A program made the translations under genes and the position numbers. From Mycolicibacterium alvei (lineage in GTDB: Bacteria; Actinomycetota; Actinomycetes; Mycobacteriales; Mycobacteriaceae): DNA of 64,000 bases. Within the stretch, counting starts at the first letter, position 1, and each line of letters begins with the position of its first letter. The notes beneath the pieces are model-generated. The model saw only the letters and a list, made by a program, of their open reading frames with translations. It was not told the origin of the DNA and searched no databases. Below, in pieces: positions 54,535-63,870 of this stretch. Location of the stretch: NCBI RefSeq assembly GCF_010727325.1, contig NZ_AP022565.1, positions 558,001 to 622,000 of the forward strand. The letters are read 5' to 3'.

Positions 54535-55659
54535 TCAGAGATCGAGTGTCAGCCGGTGCCCCGCCTCTGCCCGCGACACGCAGGTCAGCAGATACCCGGC
54601 GTCGCGTTCCGGGTCCGTCAACAACGTATCGCGGTGCTGTACGGTGCCCTCCGTTCCGGGCAGGGTTCGAATTCGACAGGTGCCACAGAACCCCTGCTGA
54701 CATGAGTACGGCGCACTCACCCCGGCCCGGCCCAACGCCGCCAGCAGGGTCTCGTCGGCTCCCACCGACACCGTCGCGCCCGTGGAGGCGACGGTCACCG
54801 AGAACTCCGCACCGTCGACAACCGGGGGCGCCGCGAACCGTTCGAAATGCAATTCCACGTCGTCACGGCCGGCGAGCGCGGTCCGGATGCCGGTCAACAT
54901 CGGGGCCGGACCGCAGGCGTACACGGTGGTGCCGTCGGGGCAGTCGCCGAGCAGGTCGTCGGCTCCGGGCTGTCCGTCGACGTCGTCGGTGCGGATCTCG
55001 ATGCGGTCGCCGAACCGGGCGAGTTCGCCCAGGAACGGCAGGCTGTCGCGACTGCGTCCGGCGTACACCATCGACCAGTCGACACCCAGTCGCGCCGCCA
55101 ATCCGAGCATCGGCAGGATCGGGGTGATGCCGATGCCGCCCGCGATGAAGCGGAAACGCTGGGCGGGCGATCCGTGACCGGGCACCGTCAAGGCGAACGC
55201 ATTGCGCGGGCCGTGGGTGCTGACCCGGCTGCCGACCTGCAGTCTGTCGTGCACTTCGACGGAGCCACCGCCGCCATCGGGGATGCGCCGCACCGCAATT
55301 CGATAGCTGTCGGTCACTGTGGGATCACCGCACAGCGAGTACTGCCGTACCCGTCCGCTGGCCAGATGCAGGTCGATGTGTGCACCCGGATACCACTGCG
55401 GCAGCGGGCTGCCGTCAGCCGCAGTCAGGGTGAGCGCGATGACATCCTGGTCATGGGCCACCACTTCCCGCCCGGCGACGCTCAATGTGATCGTGCGGTC
55501 CAGCTCCGGCGGCAGGGCCGGCCGTCGGACAAGTCGGCCCACCGTCCAGATCGTGGCGATGGCGGCACCGGCGGCACCGAGCATCGGATCATGCCGAAAT
55601 CGGCCCGAGATGCTCGGCGGCAGGCGGCGATATCGGGATATCAGTGACAGCGTCGGCAC
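54535..55659 (-). CDS. Flavin/2Fe-2S ferredoxin reductase
   Basis: 374 residues from GTG 55659. FAD domain (RQYSLCG), NAD domain (FIAGGIGITPILPM, YACGPAPML) and C-terminal plant-type ferredoxin with CQQGFCGTC and a later Cys. Passes electrons from NAD(P)H to an oxygenase. Eleven nt after the PF10118-like gene, so that protein may be its partner. Confidence 0.88.
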   Translation of the reverse strand: MPTLSLISRYRRLPPSISGRFRHDPMLGAAGAAIATIWTVGRLVRRPALPPELDRTITLSVAGREVVAHDQDVIALTLTAADGSPLPQWYPGAHIDLHLASGRVRQYSLCGDPTVTDSYRIAVRRIPDGGGGSVEVHDRLQVGSRVSTHGPRNAFALTVPGHGSPAQRFRFIAGGIGITPILPMLGLAARLGVDWSMVYAGRSRDSLPFLGELARFGDRIEIRTDDVDGQPGADDLLGDCPDGTTVYACGPAPMLTGIRTALAGRDDVELHFERFAAPPVVDGAEFSVTVASTGATVSVGADETLLAALGRAGVSAPYSCQQGFCGTCRIRTLPGTEGTVQHRDTLLTDPERDAGYLLTCVSRAEAGHRLTLDL

Positions 55660-55670
55660 GGCTGAGCCCG

Positions 55671-56570
55671 TCACAGGTGGGCGGCCCGCGCCGCGGGCGA
55701 GCTCGCCAGGTACGCGACCGCCTGGGCTGTCGACCCCATCTCCTCCGGTGAGAAGCCCGGCCGACAGTAGGCCAGGGTGTGGGAGCCGAACATCTGGGAG
55801 AACTTGGGCAGCAGTCCCAGCTTGGAATCGCGGATACGCATCTTGTTCATCCGCCACCAGCCGATGTCGAGGGTCGGGTCGTTCTTCACCATCGCCCAGC
55901 AGCCACGCTGGAAGAACAGGTAGACCGCCGTCGCCGCGATCGACATCGCGCGCACCCGGCTGAAGTAGCTGTCCTGGAAATAGACCGCGACGTCATGGGC
56001 CACGCTGCGGTGCTCGACCTCTTCACTGCCGTGCCAGCGGAACAGATCGGTCATCGTCGGGTCGGCGGCGTAGTCCTCCCAGGAGCAGTTCAGCACGAAG
56101 TCGCCCAGCACCGCTGTGTAGTGCTCGATAGCCGCGATCAGCCACAGCCGATCGCACAGGTGGGCCAGCCTGCGGCGCGGATCGGGGGAGTCCGACGGTG
56201 CCAGTGTCTTGGTGAACACGTGCTCCACCAGCGACAACACCGGCTGGTAATCCACCCCGTGGCTGGTGAAGAACTCGTCGAGCACCTGATCGTGTGTCTC
56301 GGCGTGGGTGGCTTCCTGACCGATGAAGCCACGCATGTCATCGGCGAGCTTGGGATCGCGCACGTACGGCAGCGCTTCGTTGAACGTCGCGACGAACCAG
56401 TGCTCGGCTACCGGCAGCACCACATTGAACAGGTTCACCATCGACGAGGCCACGGGATGACCGGGGATCCAGTGCAACGGGATGTCGTCGAGATCGAAGT
56501 GCACTTTTCGGGCCTGGATCTGTACCGGGCCCGGGTCGATCTCATTGTCGAACCGCAACGGACGCAACAT
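55671..56570 (-). CDS. Metal-dependent hydrolase/ferritin-fold protein (PF10118-like)
   Basis: 299 residues. Metal-ligand motifs E-x2-H: GQEATHAETHD and HGSEEVEHRSVAHDV in a helical bundle, suggesting a di-iron site. Coexpressed with a ferredoxin reductase, so an oxygenase role is more likely than hydrolysis. Substrate unknown. Confidence 0.82.
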   Translation of the reverse strand: MLRPLRFDNEIDPGPVQIQARKVHFDLDDIPLHWIPGHPVASSMVNLFNVVLPVAEHWFVATFNEALPYVRDPKLADDMRGFIGQEATHAETHDQVLDEFFTSHGVDYQPVLSLVEHVFTKTLAPSDSPDPRRRLAHLCDRLWLIAAIEHYTAVLGDFVLNCSWEDYAADPTMTDLFRWHGSEEVEHRSVAHDVAVYFQDSYFSRVRAMSIAATAVYLFFQRGCWAMVKNDPTLDIGWWRMNKMRIRDSKLGLLPKFSQMFGSHTLAYCRPGFSPEEMGSTAQAVAYLASSPAARAAHL

Positions 56571-56642
56571 CGAGAGCCTCCTGGGATGAGTGGACTCTCA
56601 GCAGTGTACGGATTTAGGTGGGAACAGCGGTACCGGGTTCGG

Positions 56643-57053
56643 TCAGGCCGGCGGTGGAGTACCCGCGCCGGGGGCACCGGCGATCGGAACGACCGGGGTC
56701 GGCGTCACCGTGGTCACGCCATTGCTGCCGACCCTCGGGCCGCCGGGTACGGCCGATTCGGCGGACTGTTCGGCGGCGGCCTCGGTGCAGTCCAGTGTCA
56801 GGATCATCTTGCCGCTGGAGTTGACCTTCTGGGAATCGACGAGGCATTCGGACTGCGGCAGCGCGCTGCCGAAGGAGCCGCCGAACGTGGCCTTGACGCC
56901 CTGGCTCCTCAGGATCGCCAGCGCCTTCAGATACGGCTCGCCGACGACGTTGACCGAAGTCGAGCTCGGCTGTGAGGTGGCCGTGCCCGGGGCCATCAGG
57001 GCCAGCGAACCGGCGGCAAGCAAACCGCCGCCGAGTGCAACAAGCTTCTTCAC
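56643..57053 (-). CDS. Small secreted PASTA-like protein
   Basis: 136 residues with signal peptide (LLAAGSLALMAPGTATS). Mature domain VNVVGEPYLKALAILRSQGVKATFGG resembles PASTA-type modules; Pro-rich C-terminus. Two Cys may pair. Confidence 0.78.
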   Translation of the reverse strand: MKKLVALGGGLLAAGSLALMAPGTATSQPSSTSVNVVGEPYLKALAILRSQGVKATFGGSFGSALPQSECLVDSQKVNSSGKMILTLDCTEAAAEQSAESAVPGGPRVGSNGVTTVTPTPVVPIAGAPGAGTPPPA

Positions 57054-57132
57054 GTGAACTCCGTCAGTCGGGTGCGTTTGCGAACATATCGCAGCGGTGA
57101 CGATTGTGAAACCGGAGCAGGGGCCAGAAGCG

Positions 57133-59274
57133 TTACATCCCGGTCCCGTCTCGGTGTCCGGTGATCCCGGCCACCACCTCGCTCAATGCGGCTGCCCGCG
57201 GATCGGCGAACACGTCTTCGAGTAGCAGTCGTCGGCCGTCCGGACCGGCCAGCGGGATCCGCCAGTTCGGGTACTCGTCGGTGGTCCCCGGCTGATTCTG
57301 GGTGCGCAACTCGCCGACCGCATCGGCAAGCGACAGCGCCAGCAGCTTCGACGGGGTTCGGGACAGGTACCGGTACAGCGCCGTCACGATCTGATCGGTA
57401 TCCGGGTCGGGTCCGAGCAGGCCGACCCGGCGAAGCTCGTCGAGCCAGGCCGCCTGCGCGGCACGGTCGGCGGCCGACTCCTGATCGGCAGACCGGGTGA
57501 GCAGGCCGAGCTCCTCCCGTAACCGCACATGCTCGCCGGCCAGATAGCCGGGCGTGGGCGGCAGGTCATGCGTGGTCACCGAGGACAGGCAGTACTCACG
57601 CCAGCGTTCGGCGGGGAGCGGCTGTCCGGACCCGTCCGACTCGAACCACAGGATCGAGGTGCCGAACAGGCCCCGCTCGCGCAGGTAATCCCGCACCCAC
57701 GGCTCCACCGTGCCCAGATCCTCGCCCACGACGAGCGCGCCGGCCCGGTGCGCCTCGAGCGCGATGATGCCGATCATCGCGTCATGGTCGTAGCGCACAT
57801 AGGTACCTTCGGTCGGCGCGGCGCCCTTCGGGATCCACCACAGCCGGAACATGCCGATGATGTGGTCGATGCGGACCCCGCCGGCGTGCCGGAGCGCCAT
57901 CTCGACCGACGCCCGGAACGGTTCGTAAGCCTGCTCGGCGAGCCGGTCCGGGCGCCACGGAGGCTGCGACCAATCCTGGCCGAGTTGGTTGAACTCGTCC
58001 GGTGGGGCGCCGGCAGTCACCCCGAGGGCCAGTACGTCCTGAAGGGCCCAGGCGTCGGCACCGTCGGGATCGACGCCGACCGCGAGGTCGCTCACGATGC
58101 CCAGCGTCATCCCCGCCTGCACCGCAGTGGCCTGCGCCGCGGTGAGTTGGTCGTCGAGAACCCACTGCAGCCAGCGGTGGAAATCGACGGCGTCCGGATG
58201 GGCGGCGGCGAACGCGGCGACCTCCGGGTTTCCCGGATGTTGCAGCGCGCGCGGCCAGGCATGCCAGTCGGCGCCGTACTGCTCGGCCAGCGCGCACCAG
58301 ACCGCGAACTCTTCCAGGCTGCGGCCCTGCCGGGACCGGTAGGCGGCATACGCCCGCTCCCGGCCTGCCGACCGTTCAACCCGGTACACCTGTTCCAGTG
58401 CGGTCCGTTTGGCCTGCCAGGCCGCATCGCGGTCGATGGTCGCCCGGCGGTCGGCGCGCTTGTTGACCGTGGTGCGCAGCCCGCGGAGGCGGCCGCGGTG
58501 TCGGACCGAGGCGAATTCGGTGATGGCCTCCACCCGCAGGTAGAGCGGATTGCCGAAACGCCGCGACGTGGGAAGGTACGGCGAGGGCTCCATCGGTGCC
58601 GTGGGGGCGGCCGCGTGCAGTGGGTTCACCAGAATGAATCCGGCGCCGTGCTCGGCGGCCGACCATACGGCCAGATCGGTCAGGTCGGTGAGATCGCCGG
58701 TGCCCCACGAATGGTGCGAGCGGACGCTGTAGAGCTGGACTGCCAGACCCCAGGCCCGACGCCGGTCCAGGCGGGTGGGCAGGCCCACGGCGGCGGGGGA
58801 GATCACGACGGGCGTCTCGGTATGGAAGTCGCCCTCGCGCAACCGCAGCCGGTGATAGCCCAGCGGCAGATCCGCCGGCAGCTCGAACGTGGCCTCACCG
58901 ACCAATCGGTCGCCGAGATCGTATGGGGGCCGGTTGTTTTCGAGTTGCCTTAGGTCGCCGCGTTCGGTGCCGTCCTCGAGCGACAGTGCGAGGTGCACCG
59001 GATCCCCGTGCGTGACGTGGACCCAGAAACTCGACGGCATCCCGGCCTGGCCCAGCACGATCGGCGGCAGCCGTTGCTGCCAGTACCGCCGGTCGTGCGC
59101 CGCCAAGGCGTCCGCGCACTCCCGTTCGGTGCCGGCTTTCACGCCCAGCGCGTCCAAGACGGCGACCAGAGTGGACGCCGCGACAGCGGTACGGCAGCCG
59201 GTCCAGTCGTCGAACTCGGCGGCCACGCCATAGCGACGGGCCAACTCCAGCAGGGCCGGCGACGAAGAAGTCAT
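57133..59274 (-). CDS. malQ: 4-alpha-glucanotransferase
   Basis: 713 residues from ATG 59274. GH77 amylomaltase: N-terminal extension, then QLYSVRSHHSWGTGDLTDL, VRIDHIIGMFRLWWIPKG (nucleophile region), GEDLGTVEPWVRDYL (acid/base) and TTHDLPPTPGYL. Transfers alpha-1,4-glucan segments in maltodextrin and glycogen use. Full length for the mycobacterial type. Confidence 0.93.
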   Translation of the reverse strand: MTSSSPALLELARRYGVAAEFDDWTGCRTAVAASTLVAVLDALGVKAGTERECADALAAHDRRYWQQRLPPIVLGQAGMPSSFWVHVTHGDPVHLALSLEDGTERGDLRQLENNRPPYDLGDRLVGEATFELPADLPLGYHRLRLREGDFHTETPVVISPAAVGLPTRLDRRRAWGLAVQLYSVRSHHSWGTGDLTDLTDLAVWSAAEHGAGFILVNPLHAAAPTAPMEPSPYLPTSRRFGNPLYLRVEAITEFASVRHRGRLRGLRTTVNKRADRRATIDRDAAWQAKRTALEQVYRVERSAGRERAYAAYRSRQGRSLEEFAVWCALAEQYGADWHAWPRALQHPGNPEVAAFAAAHPDAVDFHRWLQWVLDDQLTAAQATAVQAGMTLGIVSDLAVGVDPDGADAWALQDVLALGVTAGAPPDEFNQLGQDWSQPPWRPDRLAEQAYEPFRASVEMALRHAGGVRIDHIIGMFRLWWIPKGAAPTEGTYVRYDHDAMIGIIALEAHRAGALVVGEDLGTVEPWVRDYLRERGLFGTSILWFESDGSGQPLPAERWREYCLSSVTTHDLPPTPGYLAGEHVRLREELGLLTRSADQESAADRAAQAAWLDELRRVGLLGPDPDTDQIVTALYRYLSRTPSKLLALSLADAVGELRTQNQPGTTDEYPNWRIPLAGPDGRRLLLEDVFADPRAAALSEVVAGITGHRDGTGM

Positions 59275-59326
59275 GACGCCAATCTTGGTGCACCTTCGGC
59301 TCACGTGCTCACGGCCGCTGTAGGGT

Positions 59327-59348
59327 GTCTGTAACGATCCTTACAGAC
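59327..59348. promoter_or_regulatory. Inverted repeat operator upstream of the TetR gene
   Basis: Arms GTCTGTAA and TTACAGAC separated by CGATCC, 11 bp before the TetR ATG, in the 85-bp space shared with malQ. Probably its autoregulatory site. Confidence 0.8.
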
Positions 59349-59359
59349 AGGTGATACAG

Positions 59360-59971
59360 ATGACCCAGCCGGCCACCCGACGACAACAGCAGGGTGCGGA
59401 TTCGCGGGAGCAGATCCTCGAGGCCACCGAGCGGCTCATGGCCACCCGCGGTTACGCCGCGACCTCGATCAGCGAGATCCGAAAGGCCTGCGGCCTACCG
59501 GCCAGCTCCATTTACTGGCATTTCGGATCCAAGGACGGCGTCCTCGCCGCGGTGATGGCCCGTGGGGCCGAACTTTTCTTCGCGGCGATACCGAGCGAAG
59601 GCAGCATCGACGAACAACTGGCGGTCCTCGCCGAACTGCATTCGCAGCGCCCCGAATTCCTGCGGATTCTCTACCTGCTGTCCCTGGAGCGCAGCGATGA
59701 TCCGACGGTGACGCAGGTGGTGCGCCGGGTCCGTGACACCGCGATCGCGCGATTCTCCGACGCCGTTCGCCGCCTGCTGCCCAACGGACTGCCGCCACAG
59801 CGCGCCGAGCGGGTGGTCGCCGAACTCACCGCCTTCGCCGTCGCGCAGTCCGACGGCGTGTTCTTCGCCAACCACCTCGAACCCGACACCACCGACGTCG
59901 TGCGCATGTACCGGAGGCTGTGGCAAGCCGTCACCGCTCTGGTCCCGATACTCCTGGAGGACGAACAGTGA
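59360..59971 (+). CDS. TetR/AcrR-family regulator
   Basis: 203 residues from ATG 59360, three codons into the longest frame. HTH SISEIRKACGLPASSIYWHFGSKDGV. Its stop overlaps the SDR start (GTGA), so it is the first gene of a TetR-SDR operon, controlled by the palindrome just upstream. Confidence 0.9.
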   Translation: MTQPATRRQQQGADSREQILEATERLMATRGYAATSISEIRKACGLPASSIYWHFGSKDGVLAAVMARGAELFFAAIPSEGSIDEQLAVLAELHSQRPEFLRILYLLSLERSDDPTVTQVVRRVRDTAIARFSDAVRRLLPNGLPPQRAERVVAELTAFAVAQSDGVFFANHLEPDTTDVVRMYRRLWQAVTALVPILLEDEQ

Positions 59972-60876
59972 GCGACAAGACCGCGATCATCACGGGCGCG
60001 AACACCGGGCTTGGATTCGAATGTGCGCGTGCCCTGCTGGAATCCGATCCGGGGTGGCACGTGGTGCTGGCCGTGCGCGATGCCGAACGTGGCGCCGACG
60101 CGGCGGAGCGGCTCGGCAGCCCCGGCCGTGTCACGGTCAGTGAACTCGATCTGGCCTCGCTGCGGTCGGTGCACGACTTTGCCGGCAGATTGCCGCGATT
60201 GGACGTGCCGCCGGTGACCGCGCTGGTCTGCAATGCCGGGCTGCAGATGGTTGCGGGTTCGCAGGCGACCGCGGACGGCTACGAAATGACGTTCGGCGTC
60301 AACCATCTCGGTCATTTCGCCCTGGTACAGCACCTGCTCGAGCGCTTGGCCACACCGGCACGGATCGTGGTGGTCAGCAGCGGCACCCACGATCCGGACA
60401 AGTTCACCGGTATGCCGGCGCCCCGCTACACCACGGCTGACGACCTGCTCAGCCCGCCGCCGGGCGGACTCACCGGCGAGGAGGGCCGGCGTCGCTACAC
60501 CACCTCCAAACTGTGCAACCTGTTGTTCAGCTACGAGTTGGACCGGCGGCTGGGCCACGGTGCCCGCGGAATCACGGTCAACGCGTTCGATCCGGGCCTG
60601 ATGCCGGGCTCGGGGCTGGCCAGGGATTACTCGGGCGTTCAGCGAATGGCCTGGCGTCTGTTCATGCCTGCCCTGCGGATACTGCCCAATGTCAACAGCC
60701 CTCGACGCTCCGGAGCCAACCTCGCCGCCCTGGTGGCCGGTCCGGACCTCGACGGCGTCACCGGCGCGTACTTCGAAGGGAGTCGCCGGATCCGGTCCTC
60801 GCGTGATTCCTATGACGGGGCCAAGGCCGCCGACCTGTGGCAGGTCAGTGAACGGCTGGTATCGGCGGTCGGCTGA
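59968..60876 (+). CDS. SDR oxidoreductase (retinol-dehydrogenase-like)
   Basis: 302 residues. TGANTGLG, NAG, VNHLGHFALVQ, and a catalytic YTTSK. Atypical-length SDR of the RDH family. GTG start overlapping the TetR stop. Substrate unknown, but likely the inducer of the TetR or related to it. Confidence 0.9.
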   Translation: MSDKTAIITGANTGLGFECARALLESDPGWHVVLAVRDAERGADAAERLGSPGRVTVSELDLASLRSVHDFAGRLPRLDVPPVTALVCNAGLQMVAGSQATADGYEMTFGVNHLGHFALVQHLLERLATPARIVVVSSGTHDPDKFTGMPAPRYTTADDLLSPPPGGLTGEEGRRRYTTSKLCNLLFSYELDRRLGHGARGITVNAFDPGLMPGSGLARDYSGVQRMAWRLFMPALRILPNVNSPRRSGANLAALVAGPDLDGVTGAYFEGSRRIRSSRDSYDGAKAADLWQVSERLVSAVG

Positions 60877-60905
60877 CCCAGAGGGCGCGCAGTAGTGTCG
60901 GCTCA

Positions 60906-62174
60906 GTGGCATCGACGTTGCGCCGGGCCCGGATCGCGGTCGGGGCGCTGTTCCTGACCAACGGCGCGATCTTCGCCAATCTGCTGCCACGCTATCCGGA
61001 GATCAAGACCGATCTTCACCTGAGCAATGCGGTGTACGGGGCGGCCGTCGCCTCGTTCTCCGGTGGCGCGCTGGTCGCAGGATTGGCTGCGGCGACGCTG
61101 ATTCGACGGTTCCACAGCGCGCGCGTGGCGGTCATCGGCACCGTGGCGCTGGCCGCCTTCGTCGTCATGGCCGGTGTGGCGAGTACACCGCTGACGCTGG
61201 CGGCCGCGCTGTTCCTGGCCGGCTCCTGCGATGCGGTGGTCGATGTCGCGCAGAACGCCCACGGGCTGCGGTTGCAGCGCGCACACGGCCGATCGATCAT
61301 CAACTCACTGCATGCGGTGTGGGCCGCCGGGGCGATCTTGGGCGGTCTCACCGGTGCCGGTGCCATCGCCTTGGGGATCCCGCGCGCCGTCCACCTCTCG
61401 GTGATCGCCGTGCTGTTGAGCGCGGTGGCCCTGGTGGCCTACCGCTACCTGTTGCCCGGACCCGACCATGACGAACATCGCGCGGCACACGCCCCGGCCG
61501 GGACCCGCGCCGGTCCACGGATCTATCTGATCCTGCTGGCCCTGGTGCTGATCGCCATCGCAGGCGCCACGGTCGAGGACGCCGGAAGTTCCTGGGCCAC
61601 CCTGTATCTGCGCGACAGCCTGCACACCCCGCCGGCCCTGGCGGTCTTCGGGTACATCGCGCTCGTCGGGTTCATGTTCGTCGGGAGGTTGATCGGCGAT
61701 CGGCTGGTCGACCGATTCGGCGAGGCTGCCGTGGCGCGGGTGGGCGGACTCATCGCCGCCGCCGGGATGGGGACCGCACTGGTTGTCCCGAACATCGCCA
61801 CCACGATCGCCGGCTTCGCGCTGGCGGGCCTCGGGGTGGCCACGCTGGTGCCGGCCGCGATGCACGGCGCCGATCAGCTGCCGGGCCTGCGACCGGGGAC
61901 CGGGCTGACCGTGGTCACCTGGCTCATGCGGGTGGGGTTCTTCGGTGCGCCACTGCTGGTCGGGCTGGTCGCCGATGCCGCCGGGCTGCGGGTCGGCCTT
62001 CTGGTCGTGCCTCTGGCCGGGCTGGCCGCCGCCCTGCTGGCCGGGGTACTGCCGAAACGGCCGTCGTCAGTGCGTCGTTCCGGGGCCGATACCGGCCAGC
62101 TCGATCGTGAACACACCCGACACGATGAGCGCGATACCGAGCAGCATCACCGGGGTCAACGGTTCGCCGAATAG
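60906..62174 (+). CDS. MFS transporter
   Basis: 422 residues, GTG start. Twelve hydrophobic helices end near residue 380. The last ~40 residues are hydrophilic and run antisense over the 3' end of the SMR gene, for 108 bp. Similar to sugar/drug-like MFS carriers; substrate unknown. Confidence 0.85.
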   Translation: MASTLRRARIAVGALFLTNGAIFANLLPRYPEIKTDLHLSNAVYGAAVASFSGGALVAGLAAATLIRRFHSARVAVIGTVALAAFVVMAGVASTPLTLAAALFLAGSCDAVVDVAQNAHGLRLQRAHGRSIINSLHAVWAAGAILGGLTGAGAIALGIPRAVHLSVIAVLLSAVALVAYRYLLPGPDHDEHRAAHAPAGTRAGPRIYLILLALVLIAIAGATVEDAGSSWATLYLRDSLHTPPALAVFGYIALVGFMFVGRLIGDRLVDRFGEAAVARVGGLIAAAGMGTALVVPNIATTIAGFALAGLGVATLVPAAMHGADQLPGLRPGTGLTVVTWLMRVGFFGAPLLVGLVADAAGLRVGLLVVPLAGLAAALLAGVLPKRPSSVRRSGADTGQLDREHTRHDERDTEQHHRGQRFAE

Positions 62175-62405
62175 GAATTTGGCGATGACGGCGACCAGCG
62201 CGACCCCGCACGCGGTCCAGATGCCGTAGGCGATGCCCACCGGCACCCCCGACGACAGGGCCAGCCACAGCAGGTAGAACGACAGCACGTACCCGGCGAT
62301 CACCGGCGCGATCCACACCTTGCGGCGGAAGCCGTCCGACGCCCGCAACCCGAGCGTGGCACACACCTCGACCAGGATCGCCCCGGTCAGGGCCAGCCAC
62401 ATCAT
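62067..62405 (-). CDS. SMR-family efflux subunit (second of pair)
   Basis: 112 residues, four helices, with membrane Glu13 (ALTGAILVEVCATLGLRAS) that couples protons to drug or guanidinium export. ATGA overlap with the upstream SMR gene. Pairing suggests a heterodimer. Confidence 0.88.
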   Translation of the reverse strand: MMWLALTGAILVEVCATLGLRASDGFRRKVWIAPVIAGYVLSFYLLWLALSSGVPVGIAYGIWTACGVALVAVIAKFLFGEPLTPVMLLGIALIVSGVFTIELAGIGPGTTH

Positions 62406-62737
62406 GACTCCGCCTGACGCGGGCGTGACCCGAGCTCGACCAGCAGCACGCCGGCGATGATCAGACCGATACCGGCCACAATCGGCCAGGTGAACGGATC
62501 GCCGAACAACGCCGCGGCCAGCACCGCCGTCGCTGCGGTACCCAGCGCACCCCAGATGCCATAGGCGACACCGACGGGCATGCCCGCCCGCAGCACCAGG
62601 GTCAGCAACAGGAATGCGGTCAGATAACCGGCCACCACCAGCACCAGCCACCCCGCATGGTCCTGGGATGCGCGCAGCGACAGCGTGGCCGCGACCTCGG
62701 CGATGACAGCCGCGATCAGCAACGCCCACTTCTGCAC
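62402..62737 (-). CDS. SMR-family efflux subunit (first of pair)
   Basis: 111 residues, four helices, Glu14 in IAAVIAEVAATLSLRAS. GMPVGVAYGIWGALG in helix 3 is the SMR signature. Operon with the downstream SMR gene. Confidence 0.9.
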   Translation of the reverse strand: MQKWALLIAAVIAEVAATLSLRASQDHAGWLVLVVAGYLTAFLLLTLVLRAGMPVGVAYGIWGALGTAATAVLAAALFGDPFTWPIVAGIGLIIAGVLLVELGSRPRQAES

Positions 62738-62813
62738 CGGACAAACCTAGCCGAGCCCCGCCGACGGGTGAGTACCGTGGGGGAGTTCGCCCCAGCTTCA
62801 CCGAGGAGTCCGC

Positions 62814-63719
62814 ATGACCGGGTCCGTCCTGGACTTTCTGCCCCCGCCGATGCGCGATCCGGTTTTCTTCGCGATCCCGTTCTTCCTGGTGTTGTTGACC
62901 GTGGAATGGGTTGCCGCCCGGCGCCTGCAGCACATCGAATCGCAGCGGGAACCGGCAGGCGCGTTCAACGCCCGCGACGCATGGACGAGTATCTCGATGG
63001 GTTTGGTCTCCATCCTCACCATGGGCGGATGGAAACTGCTGGCGCTGTTGGGTTATGCGGCCATCTATGCCTATCTGGCGCCATGGCACTTACCCGGGAA
63101 CCGTTGGTACACCTGGGTGATCGCGATCGTCGGGGTGGATCTGCTGTTCTACGCCTACCACCGGATTGCGCACCGGGTGCGGTTGATCTGGGCGACGCAT
63201 CAGGCCCACCACTCGAGTGAGTACTACAACTTCGCCACCGCGCTGCGTCAGAAATGGAACAACAGCGGTGAGATCCTGATCTGGATTCCTTTGCCGCTGC
63301 TCGGCATCCCACCCTGGCTGGTGTTCACGAGCTTTTCGCTGAACCTGGTCTATCAATTTTGGGTGCACACTGAACGAGTCGGAAAGTTGTGGCGGCCAAT
63401 CGAATTCATCTTCAATACCCCGTCTCATCATCGGGTGCACCACGGCCGCGATCAGCTGTATCTGGACCGCAACTACGGCGGCATCCTCATCATCTGGGAC
63501 CGGATGTTCGGCACGTTCCAGCCGGAAGTGTTCCGCCCGCACTACGGGCTGACCAAGCAGGTGGACACCTTCAACATCTGGAAGCTGCAGACCCACGAAT
63601 ATGTGGCGATCGCCCGCGACGTGCGGCGGGCCGGCCGGTGGCGTGACCGGCTGGGCTACGTCTTCGGCCCACCGGGCTGGCAGCCCGCCGAGGTTCGGCG
63701 AATCCAGCCGGTCGGCTAA
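62814..63719 (+). CDS. Sterol-desaturase/fatty-acid-hydroxylase family membrane protein
   Basis: 301 residues. His-box motifs HRIAH, HQAHH and HHRVHH for a di-iron site, and four to five membrane helices. Inserts O or desaturates a lipid or sterol with O2 and an electron donor. ATG follows a GAGGAG site. Confidence 0.9.
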   Translation: MTGSVLDFLPPPMRDPVFFAIPFFLVLLTVEWVAARRLQHIESQREPAGAFNARDAWTSISMGLVSILTMGGWKLLALLGYAAIYAYLAPWHLPGNRWYTWVIAIVGVDLLFYAYHRIAHRVRLIWATHQAHHSSEYYNFATALRQKWNNSGEILIWIPLPLLGIPPWLVFTSFSLNLVYQFWVHTERVGKLWRPIEFIFNTPSHHRVHHGRDQLYLDRNYGGILIIWDRMFGTFQPEVFRPHYGLTKQVDTFNIWKLQTHEYVAIARDVRRAGRWRDRLGYVFGPPGWQPAEVRRIQPVG

Positions 63720-63870
63720 CCGGGCGCGTGAAGATTCCCGGCGTTTCCCAGTGTTTGCGCGGCGTTTGAATTCGCGCCGAGCTGAATCCCGCCAAAGCAA
63801 ACGTGAAATCAGTAAGGTCAACAGCGCCCGGGTGCCTTCACCCGGATCACGGTCACGAAAGGGGCATTGC

